Notes: generated by a model not told the origin, from the sequence alone. A stretch of 64,000 nucleotides of DNA from Hymenobacter puniceus (GCF_014333525.1 NZ_JACSCX010000002.1:558001-622000), one strand, 5' to 3'; shown: positions 40,682 through 49,904, counted from the first letter of the stretch. Translations and numbers: made by a program.

Positions 40682-42772
40682 CTACCCCTGTGCCTGAATG
40701 GCCGTCAGTAGCACCGTGTTGTAGATGTCGTCGACGGTGCAGCCGCGGCTCAGGTCGTTGACGGGCTTGTTCAGGCCCTGCAGCATCGGGCCAATGGCCA
40801 GGGCGCCGGTTTCGCGCTGCACGGCTTTGTAGGTGTTGTTGCCGGTGTTCAGATCGGGGAAGATGAGCACGCTGGCCTGGCCGGCTACCGGCGAGCCGGG
40901 CAGCTTCTGCTGGCCCACGGCGGGGTCCACGGCAGCATCGTACTGGATGGGGCCTTCCACCAGCAAATCGGGACGGAGCTGGCGCACGAGCTGGGTGGCC
41001 TGGCGCACCTTGTCCACATCGGCGCCCTCGCCGGAGGTGCCCGAGGAGTAGGACAGCATGGCCACCCGCGGCTCGATGCCGAAGCGCCGGGAGCTGTCGG
41101 CTGAGGAAATGGCAATTTCGGCCAGCTGCTCGGCGGTAGGGTTGGGGTTCACGGCGCAGTCGCCGAACACCGCCACCCGATCCGGCAGGCACATAAAGAA
41201 CACCGACGACACCACCGACACGCCCGGCCGCGTCTTGATGAACTGCAGCGCCGGCCGAATGGTGTGCTGCGTGGTGTGCACCGCCCCCGACACCATGCCG
41301 TCGGCCAGGCCCTTGTACACCATCATCGAGCCGAAATACGACACGTCGGTCATCAGGTCGCGGGCCATTTCCAGGGTCACGCCTTTGCTGCGGCGCAGCT
41401 CAAACAGGGTTTCGGCGAAGCCCTGGAACAGCGCGGAATTGGCCGGGTCGAGCAGCTGCACGCGCTGCGGGTCCAGGGGGCGGCCGAGGCGCTTGGCGGC
41501 GGCCAGAATCTGGGTTGGGTCGCCGAGGATGGTGAGGCTCACCACGTCCTGTTCCAGCAGGCGGGCCGCCGCGCGCAGCACCCGGTCGTCGTTGCCCTCG
41601 GGCAGCACAATGTGCTTGCGCTGGCTGCGCGCCCACTGCAGCAACTGGTACTGGAACATGTGCGGGGTGAGGCCGCGCGGCGCAAACGTGCTGAGCTGCT
41701 CCAGCAGGCGCGGCGCATCGAGGTGGCGCTCAAACGTCTGGATGGCCAGCCGGATTTTCTTGGTTTGCTGCGGCCCGATGCGCGCCTGAATGTTGCCGAT
41801 GCGGGTGGTGGTCTGGAACGTGCCCGACTCCACCAGCAGAATCGGCACGGCCGCGGGCAGGCCCTCAATCAGGCGCAGCACCGAGTCTTCGGGCCGGTAG
41901 CCGCTGGTGAGCACCAGCCCTGCCACCCGCGGGTAGCTGGCCGACATATTGGCCTGCAGGGCACTCAGAATAAGGTCGGCCCGGTCGCCGGGCGTGATGA
42001 TGAGCACGTTTTCCTCGAGGCGCAGCAAAAAGTTGGGCACCTGCATCGAGCCGTTGATGAAGTGGTCGACGGGGTTGGTGAGCTGGTCGGCCCCAAACAG
42101 CAACTCCCCGCCCAATTGGTCGTGGATTTCCTGCATGGTGGGGCTGCGCAGGGCCGCGCTTTCCGGAATAAGGGCCAGCTGGGTTTCGGGCGGCAGCTGG
42201 TCGCGGAGCAGGGTGCGTACCTCATCCAGCTGCGCTGGGGCCACGCGGTTGAGCACCAACGCCAGCACCTGCACCTCGCTTTCCAGCGCGTCGCGGCGGA
42301 TGGACAGGGCGGCGTTGACGAGCTGCTCCACGGTTTTGTCGAGGCCTGAAATCAGCAGCACCACCGGCACGCTCAGGTTGCGGGCCACCTGCCAGTTGAG
42401 GTCCAACTCCAGGGCCAGGCTGCTGCCCACGAAGTCGGTGCCTTCCACCACTACAAAATCGTGGGCGGCTTCCAGCTGCTTGAAGCGGTGGATGATGGTG
42501 TCGAGCAACTCGCCGGCGCGGCCGGCTTCCACCATGCGCAGGGCCTCCTGGCCGGTGTAGGCGTAGGTATCGGGGTAGGCGAGGGGCAGCTGGAAGTGCT
42601 GCAGCACCGTCTGGATGTGGTAGTCGGGCTGGCCGTCGGCGAGGGGCGTGATGATGGGCTTGAAGTAGCCCACCCGCTGCGCCTGCCCCAGCAGCAGGTG
42701 TACTAGCCCCAATGTCACAACGGATTTGCCGCTGTACGGCTCAGCGGTGGCAATGAAAACGGCTTTGCTCAT
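40682..42772 (-). CDS. pta: Phosphate acetyltransferase
   Basis: 696 residues, the long three-domain type. The N-terminal BioD-like P-loop domain (FIATAEPYSGKSVVTLGLVH) covers about 1-210, a DRTGG regulatory domain about 215-335, and the catalytic PTA/PTB domain from about 375 (HIVLPEGNDDRVLRAAARLL, SYFGSMMVYKGLADGMVSGA, SSVFFMCLPDRVAVFGDCAV, MLSYSSGTSGEGADV, AQASVLIFPDLNTGNNTYK-like end). It interconverts acetyl-CoA and acetyl phosphate and partners with AckA. ackA is not adjacent: 4.5 kb with the recombinase/cassette region lies between. TACCTTGC upstream resembles a promoter box. Confidence 0.96.
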   Translation of the reverse strand: MSKAVFIATAEPYSGKSVVTLGLVHLLLGQAQRVGYFKPIITPLADGQPDYHIQTVLQHFQLPLAYPDTYAYTGQEALRMVEAGRAGELLDTIIHRFKQLEAAHDFVVVEGTDFVGSSLALELDLNWQVARNLSVPVVLLISGLDKTVEQLVNAALSIRRDALESEVQVLALVLNRVAPAQLDEVRTLLRDQLPPETQLALIPESAALRSPTMQEIHDQLGGELLFGADQLTNPVDHFINGSMQVPNFLLRLEENVLIITPGDRADLILSALQANMSASYPRVAGLVLTSGYRPEDSVLRLIEGLPAAVPILLVESGTFQTTTRIGNIQARIGPQQTKKIRLAIQTFERHLDAPRLLEQLSTFAPRGLTPHMFQYQLLQWARSQRKHIVLPEGNDDRVLRAAARLLEQDVVSLTILGDPTQILAAAKRLGRPLDPQRVQLLDPANSALFQGFAETLFELRRSKGVTLEMARDLMTDVSYFGSMMVYKGLADGMVSGAVHTTQHTIRPALQFIKTRPGVSVVSSVFFMCLPDRVAVFGDCAVNPNPTAEQLAEIAISSADSSRRFGIEPRVAMLSYSSGTSGEGADVDKVRQATQLVRQLRPDLLVEGPIQYDAAVDPAVGQQKLPGSPVAGQASVLIFPDLNTGNNTYKAVQRETGALAIGPMLQGLNKPVNDLSRGCTVDDIYNTVLLTAIQAQG

Positions 42773-42927
42773 AGGTAAGTCGAGGGTAGTCAGAAGCCCT
42801 TACGGATGCGGCGCAAGGTAGGGCTGAAGTGGTCGGCAGCGTCACTAACCTTATCAATTCTCAGCGCGGCCCGCTGCGCTCCGCACGACGGTCTTTTTGA
42901 ATTCCCCACGCGTTCAGAATGCCAGCC

Positions 42928-43602
42928 TCACCGCTGCAACACCTTCACTAGCTCCGGACTGTCGAATATGGCAACGGGGGAAATAACCGGCTCGTTCAGC
43001 GGCAGGTGGCTGCCGTACCGTTCGCGCAGCTTGGCCTGCACGGCGGGGTGGGAAAGGTCGAAGTCGCGCAGGTGCTGGAGCTGTCCGATTTCGCGGCCAG
43101 TTGCCTGCTGGTACATCTTCCATAGCAGCTCCGAGCAGTAAATTCGCTCGTCCGACCAGCCGAAGTACAGGTCGTAGCGGCGGCCGCGGTATTGCTCGCC
43201 GGCGGCGTGCAGCTTCCGCAGCACCGGGGGCGTCAGCACGGCCTGGGCGTCGCGCAGGCGCTTTACCACGAAGCGGCCGCCTTGTCCCCGCGCCACCCAA
43301 GCCGCTAGGGAGGTTTCACTCACGGGCTGCACGGCCTCAAACACGCGCCATTCGCCGTTTTTCCGGAACAGGATGCCGCAGTGGCTGTACGCGGAATGCG
43401 TAGCCAACTGAATGGCACGGCTCTGGGCTGATTGAGACGTCTGGAAAATCAGGTCGCCGTCATGCAGGCGCGGCGCTAGCTGCTGCACGGCGGTGCGAGC
43501 CGCCTGGGCCTGGCGCAGCCGGTCGTAGCGGCGGTGCAGGCGCGGGTAGGCCAGCACCGTGAGCAACAGCAGGGGCAGCAGAAACAGCAGCAAGCGGCGC
43601 AT
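42928..43602 (-). CDS. YiiX-like permuted papain-fold cysteine hydrolase
   Basis: 224 residues with an N-terminal anchor or signal (MRRLLLFLLPLLLLTVLAYP). The NlpC/P60-related YiiX/YebB family is indicated by LHDGDLIFQTS, the His in THSAYSHCGILFRK, WRVFEAVQPVSETSL, and the catalytic Cys in ERIYCSELLWKMYQQATG. The circular permutation places His before Cys. Relatives are thought to cleave or transfer amide bonds at the cell envelope; the substrate is unknown. It is 155 bases upstream of pta on the same strand. An imperfect palindrome lies just upstream. Confidence 0.83.
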   Translation of the reverse strand: MRRLLLFLLPLLLLTVLAYPRLHRRYDRLRQAQAARTAVQQLAPRLHDGDLIFQTSQSAQSRAIQLATHSAYSHCGILFRKNGEWRVFEAVQPVSETSLAAWVARGQGGRFVVKRLRDAQAVLTPPVLRKLHAAGEQYRGRRYDLYFGWSDERIYCSELLWKMYQQATGREIGQLQHLRDFDLSHPAVQAKLRERYGSHLPLNEPVISPVAIFDSPELVKVLQR

Positions 43603-43632
43603 AGTGGGGTGGGCAGTTAGAGCTAAAAACTA

Positions 43633-43757
43633 GTTCCCCTCCTTAGAAATGAGGGGTTAGGGGTGGTTGATGCGGGTTGAACAGTTTTTAGAATTAGCTC
43701 TAGTACCGTTCAACGAATATCAACCACCCCTAACCCCTCCTTTCCAAGGAGGGGAAC
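43633..43757. repeat. 125-bp imperfect palindrome (CCCCTAACCCCT family)
   Basis: Arms of about 50 bases (43633-43682 and 43708-43757) share GTTCCCCTCCTT, AGGGGTTAGGGGTGGTTGAT and GTTGAAC in inverted order. It is non-coding and lies between fabG and the YiiX gene. Confidence 0.75.
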
Positions 43758-43784
43758 CAGCACTAGTATCTAAGTTTAAAAAAA

Positions 43785-44534
43785 CTAGGTCAGCATGCCG
43801 CCGTCTACCTGCAGCACCTGGCCGGTGATGTAGCTGCTGTCGTCGGAGGCGAGGAAGGCAGTGGCTTTGGCCACGTCCTCGGGGGTGCCGCCGCGGCGCA
43901 GCGGAATGGCTTTGCGCCACTCGTCTACCTGCTTGGAATCGAGGGCGTCGGTCATTTCGGTTTCAATAAATCCAGGCGCTACCGCGTTGCAGCGGATATT
44001 GCGCGAGCCCAGCTCCAGCGCCACCGACTTCGTGAAGCCGATAATGCCCGATTTGGAGGCCGCATAGTTGCTCTGGCCGGCGTTGCCTTTGATGCCTACC
44101 ACCGAGCTCATGTTGATGATGCTGCCGGCTTTGGCGCGCATCATGGGCTTGGTAGCGGCTTTGGTGAGGTTGAACACCGATTTCAGGTTCACAGCCAGCA
44201 CCTGGTCCCACTGCTGCTCGCTCATGCGCATCAGCAGGCCGTCCTGCGTGATACCGGCGTTGTTCACCAGAATATCCAGCTTACCGAACTCGGCCACTAC
44301 ATCGTCTATCAGCTTTTCGGCTTCGGCATACACCGAGGCGTCGGAGCGGAAACCTTTCACTTTGGTGCCGTGGGCGGCCAGCTCTTCTTCCAGCTGCTGG
44401 CCCTTCTCCACGCTGGAGAGGTACGTGAAAGCCACCTGCGCGCCCAGTTGGGCAAAATGTACCGCAATGGCGCGGCCGATTCCTTTGGAAGCGCCCGTAA
44501 TCAGGGCCACTTTTCCGTCGAGCAATTTTGTCAT
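43785..44534 (-). CDS. fabG: 3-oxoacyl-[acyl-carrier-protein] reductase
   Basis: 249 residues, a classical short-chain dehydrogenase. NADPH binding: ALITGASKGIGRAIAVHFAQ (TGxxxGIG) and ILVNNAGITQDGLLMRM. Catalytic Ser and Tyr-x3-Lys: MSSVVGIKGNAGQSNYAASK. Family end: VLQVDGGML. The NNAGITxDGLL..M phrase and length fit FabG, which reduces 3-oxoacyl-ACP in fatty-acid elongation. Its ATG is preceded after four bases by TATCTTCG, one mismatch from TANNTTTG. It is divergent from the flavoprotein gene. Confidence 0.94.
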   Translation of the reverse strand: MTKLLDGKVALITGASKGIGRAIAVHFAQLGAQVAFTYLSSVEKGQQLEEELAAHGTKVKGFRSDASVYAEAEKLIDDVVAEFGKLDILVNNAGITQDGLLMRMSEQQWDQVLAVNLKSVFNLTKAATKPMMRAKAGSIINMSSVVGIKGNAGQSNYAASKSGIIGFTKSVALELGSRNIRCNAVAPGFIETEMTDALDSKQVDEWRKAIPLRRGGTPEDVAKATAFLASDDSSYITGQVLQVDGGMLT

Positions 44535-44538
44535 GCGG

Positions 44539-44546
44539 CGAAGATA
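44539..44546 (-). promoter_or_regulatory. Possible -7 box of fabG at leaderless spacing
   Basis: TATCTTCG on the minus strand, four bases (CCGC) before ATG; one mismatch to TANNTTTG. Confidence 0.4.
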
Positions 44547-44664
44547 GGTGCGTTATTGGTTTTTTGTTGCTCGTAGGGCACTGTCAAAGCCGGTGCGTCG
44601 GAAACCAGTGCGCCGCCGGTTACCTTGCAGCTGCTCTGGCGCGTTGGTACTGCCTACGGATAGA

Positions 44665-45939
44665 GTGAGGAACGAAAGATCAATAACAAACAACGAATTG
44701 CTCGAAACCGACATCTGCATTCTGGGCGCCGGGCCCGGCGGCGCCACGGCGGCCCTGCACCTAGCCACCGCTGACCACCGCTGCCTGCTGCTGGATAAGG
44801 CCACCTTCCCGCGCGACAAAGTGTGCGGCGACGCCCTCAGCGGCAAAGTCATCAACGAGCTGCGCCGGATAGGGGAGGCGCTGCCCGCCCAGCTGGCCGC
44901 CGACCCTGCCCAGGTGCCCAGCTGGGGCATCGATTTCTATGCCCCCAACGGCCGCAAGCTGGCCGTGCCCTTCAAACCGCACTATAACCCCGCACACGAC
45001 CGCGCCGCCGGCCACATCATTAAACGCCTCGACTTCGATAATTTCCTGGTGGAAGAAGTGCGCCGCCGCCCCGAAATCGACTTCCGCGAAAACATTGATG
45101 TGGCGCTACCCGAGCAGCAACCCGACGGCCGCTGGCTGCTACGCACCACTGACGGCACGCCCGTGGCGCTAGCGCGCCTGCTGTTGGTGGCCAATGGCGC
45201 GCAGTCGGGGTTTGCGCGGCAGGTGGCCGGGCACGCGCTGGAGCCAGCCCACCACTGCGCCGGCCTGCGGGCCTACTACCGTGGCGTACAGGGCCTACAC
45301 CCCGATAATTTTATTGAGCTGCACTTCATCCAGGATTTTCTGCCCGGCTACCTGTGGGTGTTTCCGCTGCCCAACGGCGAGGCCAACGTGGGCGTGGGCA
45401 TGCTCACGGAAGCCGTGTCAAAAAAGAAAGTGAATCTGCGCGAAAGGCTAGCCGAAATCCTGCAAACGCACCCGGCTCTCAAAGACCGTTTTGCCGGGGC
45501 CGAGCGGCTGGGGCCGGTGCGCGGCTTCGGGTTGCCGCTGGGCTCTAAGCGCCGCGTGCTGTCGGGCCCCAACTACCTGCTGCTCGGCGACGCCGCCTCG
45601 CTCATCGACCCGTTCACGGGCGAAGGCATCAGCCATGCCATGGTATCGGGGCGGCACGCGGCCGATTGGGCGGGCCGGGCGCTGGCGGCGGCGGACTTTT
45701 CGGCCGGTTTCCTGCGTGGCTACGACGCGGCCGTGTACAACCGCCTGGGCCAGGAGCTGCGCCTGAGCCGCGCCATGCAGAAGCTGCTCGACTACCCGTG
45801 GCTGTTCAACTTCGTAGCCAACCGCGCCGCCAACAACCCCACGCTGGCCGAAACCCTCTCGATGATGTTCCTGGACCTGGATATGCGCGAGCGGCTGCGC
45901 CAGCCCAGTTTCTATGTGAAGCTGTTATTTGGCAAGTAG
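44665..45939 (+). CDS. Geranylgeranyl reductase family FAD-dependent oxidoreductase
   Basis: About 424 residues from a GTG at 44665; a TTG at 44698 gives a start 11 residues shorter, and the frame is open further upstream. FAD binding: TDICILGAGPGGATAALHLA (GxGxxG). The family motif follows as FPRDKVCGDALSGKVINEL. A second motif is LLLGDAASLIDPFTGEGISH, which places FAD ribose and pyrophosphate. FLPGYLWVFPLPNGEANVGV is typical of geranylgeranyl/digeranylglycerophospholipid reductase relatives. These enzymes saturate isoprenoid chains or oxidise polyketide/terpenoid substrates. The real substrate is unknown. The C-terminal helix may associate with membrane. Confidence 0.85.
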   Translation: MRNERSITNNELLETDICILGAGPGGATAALHLATADHRCLLLDKATFPRDKVCGDALSGKVINELRRIGEALPAQLAADPAQVPSWGIDFYAPNGRKLAVPFKPHYNPAHDRAAGHIIKRLDFDNFLVEEVRRRPEIDFRENIDVALPEQQPDGRWLLRTTDGTPVALARLLLVANGAQSGFARQVAGHALEPAHHCAGLRAYYRGVQGLHPDNFIELHFIQDFLPGYLWVFPLPNGEANVGVGMLTEAVSKKKVNLRERLAEILQTHPALKDRFAGAERLGPVRGFGLPLGSKRRVLSGPNYLLLGDAASLIDPFTGEGISHAMVSGRHAADWAGRALAAADFSAGFLRGYDAAVYNRLGQELRLSRAMQKLLDYPWLFNFVANRAANNPTLAETLSMMFLDLDMRERLRQPSFYVKLLFGK

Positions 45940-45944
45940 TACGT

Positions 45945-46113
45945 TGTCATTGCGAGCGGAGCGAAGCAATCCTTCCTCTCCGTGCGCTAAGCGTGAATTA
46001 AGCAGAAAGCCCTCCGGCGTTAGTGGACTACACTACTGCCGGAGGGCTTTCTGTTTAGGAAAACGTCTGCCACGAGAGCAAGGATTGCTTCTTCCTTCGT
46101 CCTCACAATGACA
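45945..46113. repeat. Nested inverted repeat (TGTCATTGCGAG outer arms, terminator inside)
   Basis: Outer arms TGTCATTGCGAG...GCAATCC (45945-45972) and GGATTGC...CACAATGACA (46082-46113) enclose a perfect terminator hairpin at 46003-46053. Confidence 0.7.
46003..46053. terminator. Bidirectional intrinsic terminator
   Basis: CAGAAAGCCCTCCGGC pairs perfectly with GCCGGAGGGCTTTCTG, with a 19-base loop, between convergent flavoprotein and TPR genes. Confidence 0.8.
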
Positions 46114-46118
46114 GGGGA

Positions 46119-46853
46119 TTACTTGCCGGCGTAGCGGCGCAGGCTTTTGGCGGCTTCGGGATTGAGCTGGGTGGCTTTTTCGAGGTCGGTTTTGGCCTCG
46201 GCGGGCTTGTTGATGGAGGCGTAGCTGATGCCGCGGTACTCGTAGGCGTCGGCGTAGGTGGGGTCCAGCTCAATGGCTTTGGTGAAGTCGGGAATGGCGC
46301 CTTTGAAGTTAAACATCTGCATGCGGGCCGCGCCCCGGCCGAAAAAGGCCTCCTTGTCGGTGGGGTTGTAGCGGGTGGCTTTGCTGAAGTCGGAGATGGC
46401 AGGGGCGTACTGCTTCAGCTTGAGGCGATTCAGGCCTCGGTTGTAGTACACCTCGGCGTTGGTGGGCTTGAGGCGGGCGGCCAAGTTGTAGTCGGCAATG
46501 GCGTCGGCGTAGTCCTTGAGGTGGCTTTTGGCCTTGGCCCGGGTCAGCAGCGCGTCGAAGTTGCGGGGCGAGCCTTTAAGCGTCGCATCAGCAATGCGAA
46601 TTTCATTGCGGTAGTCGGCGCTGGATTTGCGGGCGGCGGCCTCCATCGTGCCGGGCGCTGGTACCGGCGCGGTTACGGTGGCAGCCGTTGCTACCTCCGT
46701 ACCGGTGCCGGAAGTAGCAGCAGGCGCAACGGTTTCCTGGCGCATGGCGCGCTGCGCGGAACCGGGCTTGTCGGCTTCGACGGTGGTGGCGCACTCACTG
46801 AAAAACAGCAGGCTACCGGTGATGGAAAGCAGAGAAAGTAGACGGTGGTTCAT
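46119..46853 (-). CDS. Secreted tetratricopeptide-repeat protein
   Basis: 244 residues from the ATG at 46853 (MNHRLLSLLSITGSLLFFSEC), a signal peptide whose end FSEC is a poor lipobox, so lipidation is doubtful. An Ala/Thr/Pro-rich linker spans about residues 25-75. Four TPR units follow: FDALLTRAKAKSHLKDYADA, AEVYYNRGLNRLKLKQYAPA, KEAFFGRGAARMQMFNFKGA and ADAYEYRGISYASINKPAEA. It should be periplasmic and mediate protein-protein contacts. The partner is unknown. TAACTTTA at 46890-46897 is a near-consensus -7 box. Confidence 0.8.
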   Translation of the reverse strand: MNHRLLSLLSITGSLLFFSECATTVEADKPGSAQRAMRQETVAPAATSGTGTEVATAATVTAPVPAPGTMEAAARKSSADYRNEIRIADATLKGSPRNFDALLTRAKAKSHLKDYADAIADYNLAARLKPTNAEVYYNRGLNRLKLKQYAPAISDFSKATRYNPTDKEAFFGRGAARMQMFNFKGAIPDFTKAIELDPTYADAYEYRGISYASINKPAEAKTDLEKATQLNPEAAKSLRRYAGK

Positions 46854-46993
46854 GAGCAAGGCAGTCAGAAAAGCGACCTGATGGCGCTGTAAAGTTAAAT
46901 CGGGTCTTCTACGGCGCAACGACCCGAACGGATATAGCTAGTCCACTATTTTAAGTCCTCCATCGGGGCCGATGAGTAAGCTGCCGCCGTTGG

Positions 46994-47023
46994 TTGGCGA
47001 GTTGCGCCGCCTGCCTATCTTTG
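46994..47023 (+). promoter_or_regulatory. Promoter of lpdA
   Basis: TTG at 46994-46996 and TATCTTTG at 47016-47023, 19 bases apart, fit the Bacteroidota promoter. The leader is about 60 bases. Confidence 0.65.
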
Positions 47024-47089
47024 CCGGGCCCCACCTGCGGGGTCCGTGCCCGGCGCGGGTTTCCCAATCTCACCCTCAAGTACAACAAC

Positions 47090-48484
47090 ATGGCATTGCA
47101 ATACGACCTGGTCGTTGTCGGCAGCGGCCCCGGCGGCTACGTGGCTGCTATCCGGGCTTCGCAGCTTGGTCTGAAAGTCGGCGTTATCGAGCGGGAGTCG
47201 CTCGGCGGCATCTGCCTCAACTGGGGCTGCATTCCTACCAAAGCTCTGCTCAAAAGCGCCCAGGTGTTTGAATACCTCAACCACGCCGCTGAGTATGGCC
47301 TCAAGGCCGAAGGTGTGGGCTATGATTTCGATGCCGTCATCAAGCGCAGCCGCGGTGTAGCCGAGGGCATGAGCAAGGGCATTAACTTCCTGTTCAAAAA
47401 GAATAAAATCGACGCCCTGATGGGTACCGGCAAGCTGCTGGCCCCCGGCAAAGTGGAGCTGACTAAAGCCGACGGCACCAAGGAAACCGTGGAGGCCAAG
47501 AGCATCATTCTGGCTACCGGCGCCCGTTCGCGCGAGCTGCCCACCATGCCCGTCGACAATAAGAAAATCATCGGCTACCGCCAAGCTATGGTGATGCCCG
47601 GGCTACCCAAGCGCCTCGTGGTAGTGGGTTCCGGCGCCATCGGCGTCGAGTTTGCCTACTTCTACCGCACCATGGGTTCCGAGGTGACGGTGGTGGAATA
47701 CCTGCCCCGCATCGTGCCCGTGGAGGACGAGGAAGTGAGCCGCCAGATGGAGAAGTCGTTCAAGAAAATTGGCGTAAACGTGCTGACTTCGGCCGAGGTA
47801 ACCAAGGTGGATACCAGCGGCGCCGGCTGCATCGTGACCGTGAAAACGGCCAAAGGCGACCAGCAGATTGAGTGCGACGTGGTGCTGAGCGCCGTGGGCG
47901 TGCAAACCAACCTCGAAAACATCGGTATCGAAGAGTTGGGCATTAAAGTAGAAAAAGGCCGTGTTATCGTGGACGACTTCTACCAGACCAACGTGCCCGG
48001 TATCTACGCCATCGGCGACATCGTACCCGGCCCTGCGCTGGCCCACGTGGCCTCGGCCGAAGGCATTATCTGCGTCGAGAAAATTGCCGGTCACCACCCC
48101 GAGCCGCTCAACTACCAGAACATTCCCGGCTGCACCTACGCCTCGCCGGAAATTGCCTCGGTAGGCCTCACCGAAGCCGAAGCTAAAAAGCAAGGCTACG
48201 ATATTCTGGTGGGTAAATTCCCGTTCTCGGCCTCCGGCAAAGCCTCGGCCGGCGGCGTGAAAGACGGCTTCGTGAAAGTCATCTTCGACAAGAAATATGG
48301 CGAGTGGCTGGGAGCCCACATGATTGGCGCCAACGTAACCGAAATGATTGCCGAAGTGGTGGTGGCCCGCAAGCTGGAAACCACCGGCCACGAAATCATC
48401 AAGTCGGTGCACCCGCACCCTACTATGAGTGAGGCCGTGATGGAAGCCGCCGCCGCTGCTTATGGTGAGGTTATTCACTTGTAA
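47090..48484 (+). CDS. lpdA: Dihydrolipoyl dehydrogenase
   Basis: 464 residues from the ATG at 47090; the promoter box at 47016 excludes the earlier start at 46994. FAD motif: YDLVVVGSGPGGYVAAIRAS. The redox-active disulfide is in GGICLNWGCIPTKALL. NAD motif: LVVVGSGAIGVEFAYFY. Second FAD motif: GIYAIGDIVPGPALAHVAS. The catalytic His-Glu pair is in VHPHPTMSEAVMEA near the end. This E3 subunit reoxidises lipoamide in pyruvate/2-oxoglutarate dehydrogenase and the glycine cleavage system. The gene is alone, convergent with argH. Confidence 0.95.
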   Translation: MALQYDLVVVGSGPGGYVAAIRASQLGLKVGVIERESLGGICLNWGCIPTKALLKSAQVFEYLNHAAEYGLKAEGVGYDFDAVIKRSRGVAEGMSKGINFLFKKNKIDALMGTGKLLAPGKVELTKADGTKETVEAKSIILATGARSRELPTMPVDNKKIIGYRQAMVMPGLPKRLVVVGSGAIGVEFAYFYRTMGSEVTVVEYLPRIVPVEDEEVSRQMEKSFKKIGVNVLTSAEVTKVDTSGAGCIVTVKTAKGDQQIECDVVLSAVGVQTNLENIGIEELGIKVEKGRVIVDDFYQTNVPGIYAIGDIVPGPALAHVASAEGIICVEKIAGHHPEPLNYQNIPGCTYASPEIASVGLTEAEAKKQGYDILVGKFPFSASGKASAGGVKDGFVKVIFDKKYGEWLGAHMIGANVTEMIAEVVVARKLETTGHEIIKSVHPHPTMSEAVMEAAAAAYGEVIHL

Positions 48485-48519
48485 ACCTGTCATATAGATT
48501 CAGTTTGTGCCGAAATGCA

Positions 48520-48553
48520 AAAGGCCCCGAAACTAGATGGTTTCGGGACCTTT
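48520..48553. terminator. Bidirectional intrinsic terminator
   Basis: AAAGGCCCCGAAAC pairs with GTTTCGGGACCTTT (one mismatch) around TAGATG, between convergent lpdA and argH. Confidence 0.8.
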
Positions 48554-48574
48554 CGCTTTTGGTAAAAATCAGAC

Positions 48575-49876
48575 TTAACTACCCAACCGGCTGTCCTGCC
48601 GGAACCGCGCCACCTTCGCCCGGATTTCTTCCAGCCCCAGGTTATGCACGCTGCCCAGGTGAGTGGTCTGGAACTCCTTGTGCGGCACGTACGAGCCATC
48701 CTCCACGGCCAAGCCCACCTGCTTGTAGGCCGTGCGGAAGGGCGTACCGGTCTGGATCAGCTGATTGATGTTCTCCACCGTGAACACAGCGTCGTACTTG
48801 GGCTGGTTGAGCAGGTCGGGCTTGATGCGCAGCTGGGGCAGGGCAAACAGCACGATGTCGAGGATATCGAGAAACTGTGTCATCGGCTCGAACAGGATTT
48901 CCTTCAGAATCTGGAAGTCCCGGTGGTAGCCGCTGGGCAGGTTGCCGGTGGCCAGCATGAGCGTATTGGGCAACGCCTGCAACGCGTTGCAGCGGGCCCG
49001 GATCAGCTCGAATACGTCGGGGTTTTTCTTGTGGGGCATGATGCTGCTGCCGGTAGTGAACTCCTTAGGCAGCTCCACGAAGGCCATGTCCTGCCCGTTG
49101 TAGAGCACTAAGTCGTAGCTCATTTTGGCAAGGGTGGCGGCCATGCCGGCCAGGGCGAAGGCCATGGTTTTTTCGGTTTTGCCGCGCAGCATCTGGGCTC
49201 CCACGCTGCTCACGGCCAGATTGCCGAAACCCATTTCCCGGGTGGTCTGCAATCGGTCAATGGGGAAGGAACTACCGAAGCCCGCGCCCGAACCCAGCGG
49301 GTTCTGGTCGGCCACGGTGTGGGCCGCTTCGAACAGGGCCAGGTCCAGCAGCAAGTGCTCGGCGTATGCCGAAAACCACAGCCCGAACGAGCTGGGCATG
49401 GCCGCCTGAAAGTGCGTGTAGCCGGGCATCAGGTCGGTTTTGTGCACTTCGGCCTTCTGCAGCAGCACCTCCACCAGCTCCAGGGTTTTGGCCGCCGCGC
49501 GCCGGGTGTAGTCTTTCAGGAACAGCTGAATGGCCGTCAGCACCTGGTCGTTGCGGGAGCGGGCGGTGTGGATTTTCTTGCCCGCGTCGCCGTAGTGTTC
49601 GGTCAGGTACGCTTCGATTTTGGAGTGCACGTCCTCGAAGTCTTCGCCGATGGTGAACGTGCCGGCTTCCAGCTGGGCGGCCAACTCCTGCAGGCCCTGC
49701 TGCAACTGCTGGTTTTCCGCCGCGGAAATCAGCCCCGCCCCGGCCAGCATGTTGGCCTGAGCCTGCGACGCCTGCACATCAAACTGCGCCAGGTACATAT
49801 CCAGCTCCCGGTCGCGTCCGACGGTGAACTGCTCGATTTTCTTATCAACGGCAATGCCTTTATCCCAGATTTTCAT
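48575..49876 (-). CDS. argH: Argininosuccinate lyase
   Basis: 433 residues from the ATG at 49876 (MKIWDKGIAVDKKIEQFTVG); the longer open frame runs into the palindromic spacer. Fumarase/aspartase superfamily signature: GSSIMPHKKNPDVFELIRAR. Other conserved parts are DVHSKIEAYL, HTARSRNDQVLTAIQLFLKD and MPGYTHFQAAMPSSFGLW. It splits argininosuccinate to arginine and fumarate, the last step of arginine synthesis. It is the third gene of the minus-strand arm argB-argE-argH, separated from argE by a 135-base spacer filled by a long palindrome. Confidence 0.96.
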   Translation of the reverse strand: MKIWDKGIAVDKKIEQFTVGRDRELDMYLAQFDVQASQAQANMLAGAGLISAAENQQLQQGLQELAAQLEAGTFTIGEDFEDVHSKIEAYLTEHYGDAGKKIHTARSRNDQVLTAIQLFLKDYTRRAAAKTLELVEVLLQKAEVHKTDLMPGYTHFQAAMPSSFGLWFSAYAEHLLLDLALFEAAHTVADQNPLGSGAGFGSSFPIDRLQTTREMGFGNLAVSSVGAQMLRGKTEKTMAFALAGMAATLAKMSYDLVLYNGQDMAFVELPKEFTTGSSIMPHKKNPDVFELIRARCNALQALPNTLMLATGNLPSGYHRDFQILKEILFEPMTQFLDILDIVLFALPQLRIKPDLLNQPKYDAVFTVENINQLIQTGTPFRTAYKQVGLAVEDGSYVPHKEFQTTHLGSVHNLGLEEIRAKVARFRQDSRLGS

Positions 49877-49904
49877 GGTGTGGTTCTTATGGCTCGGGTG
49901 TGGG

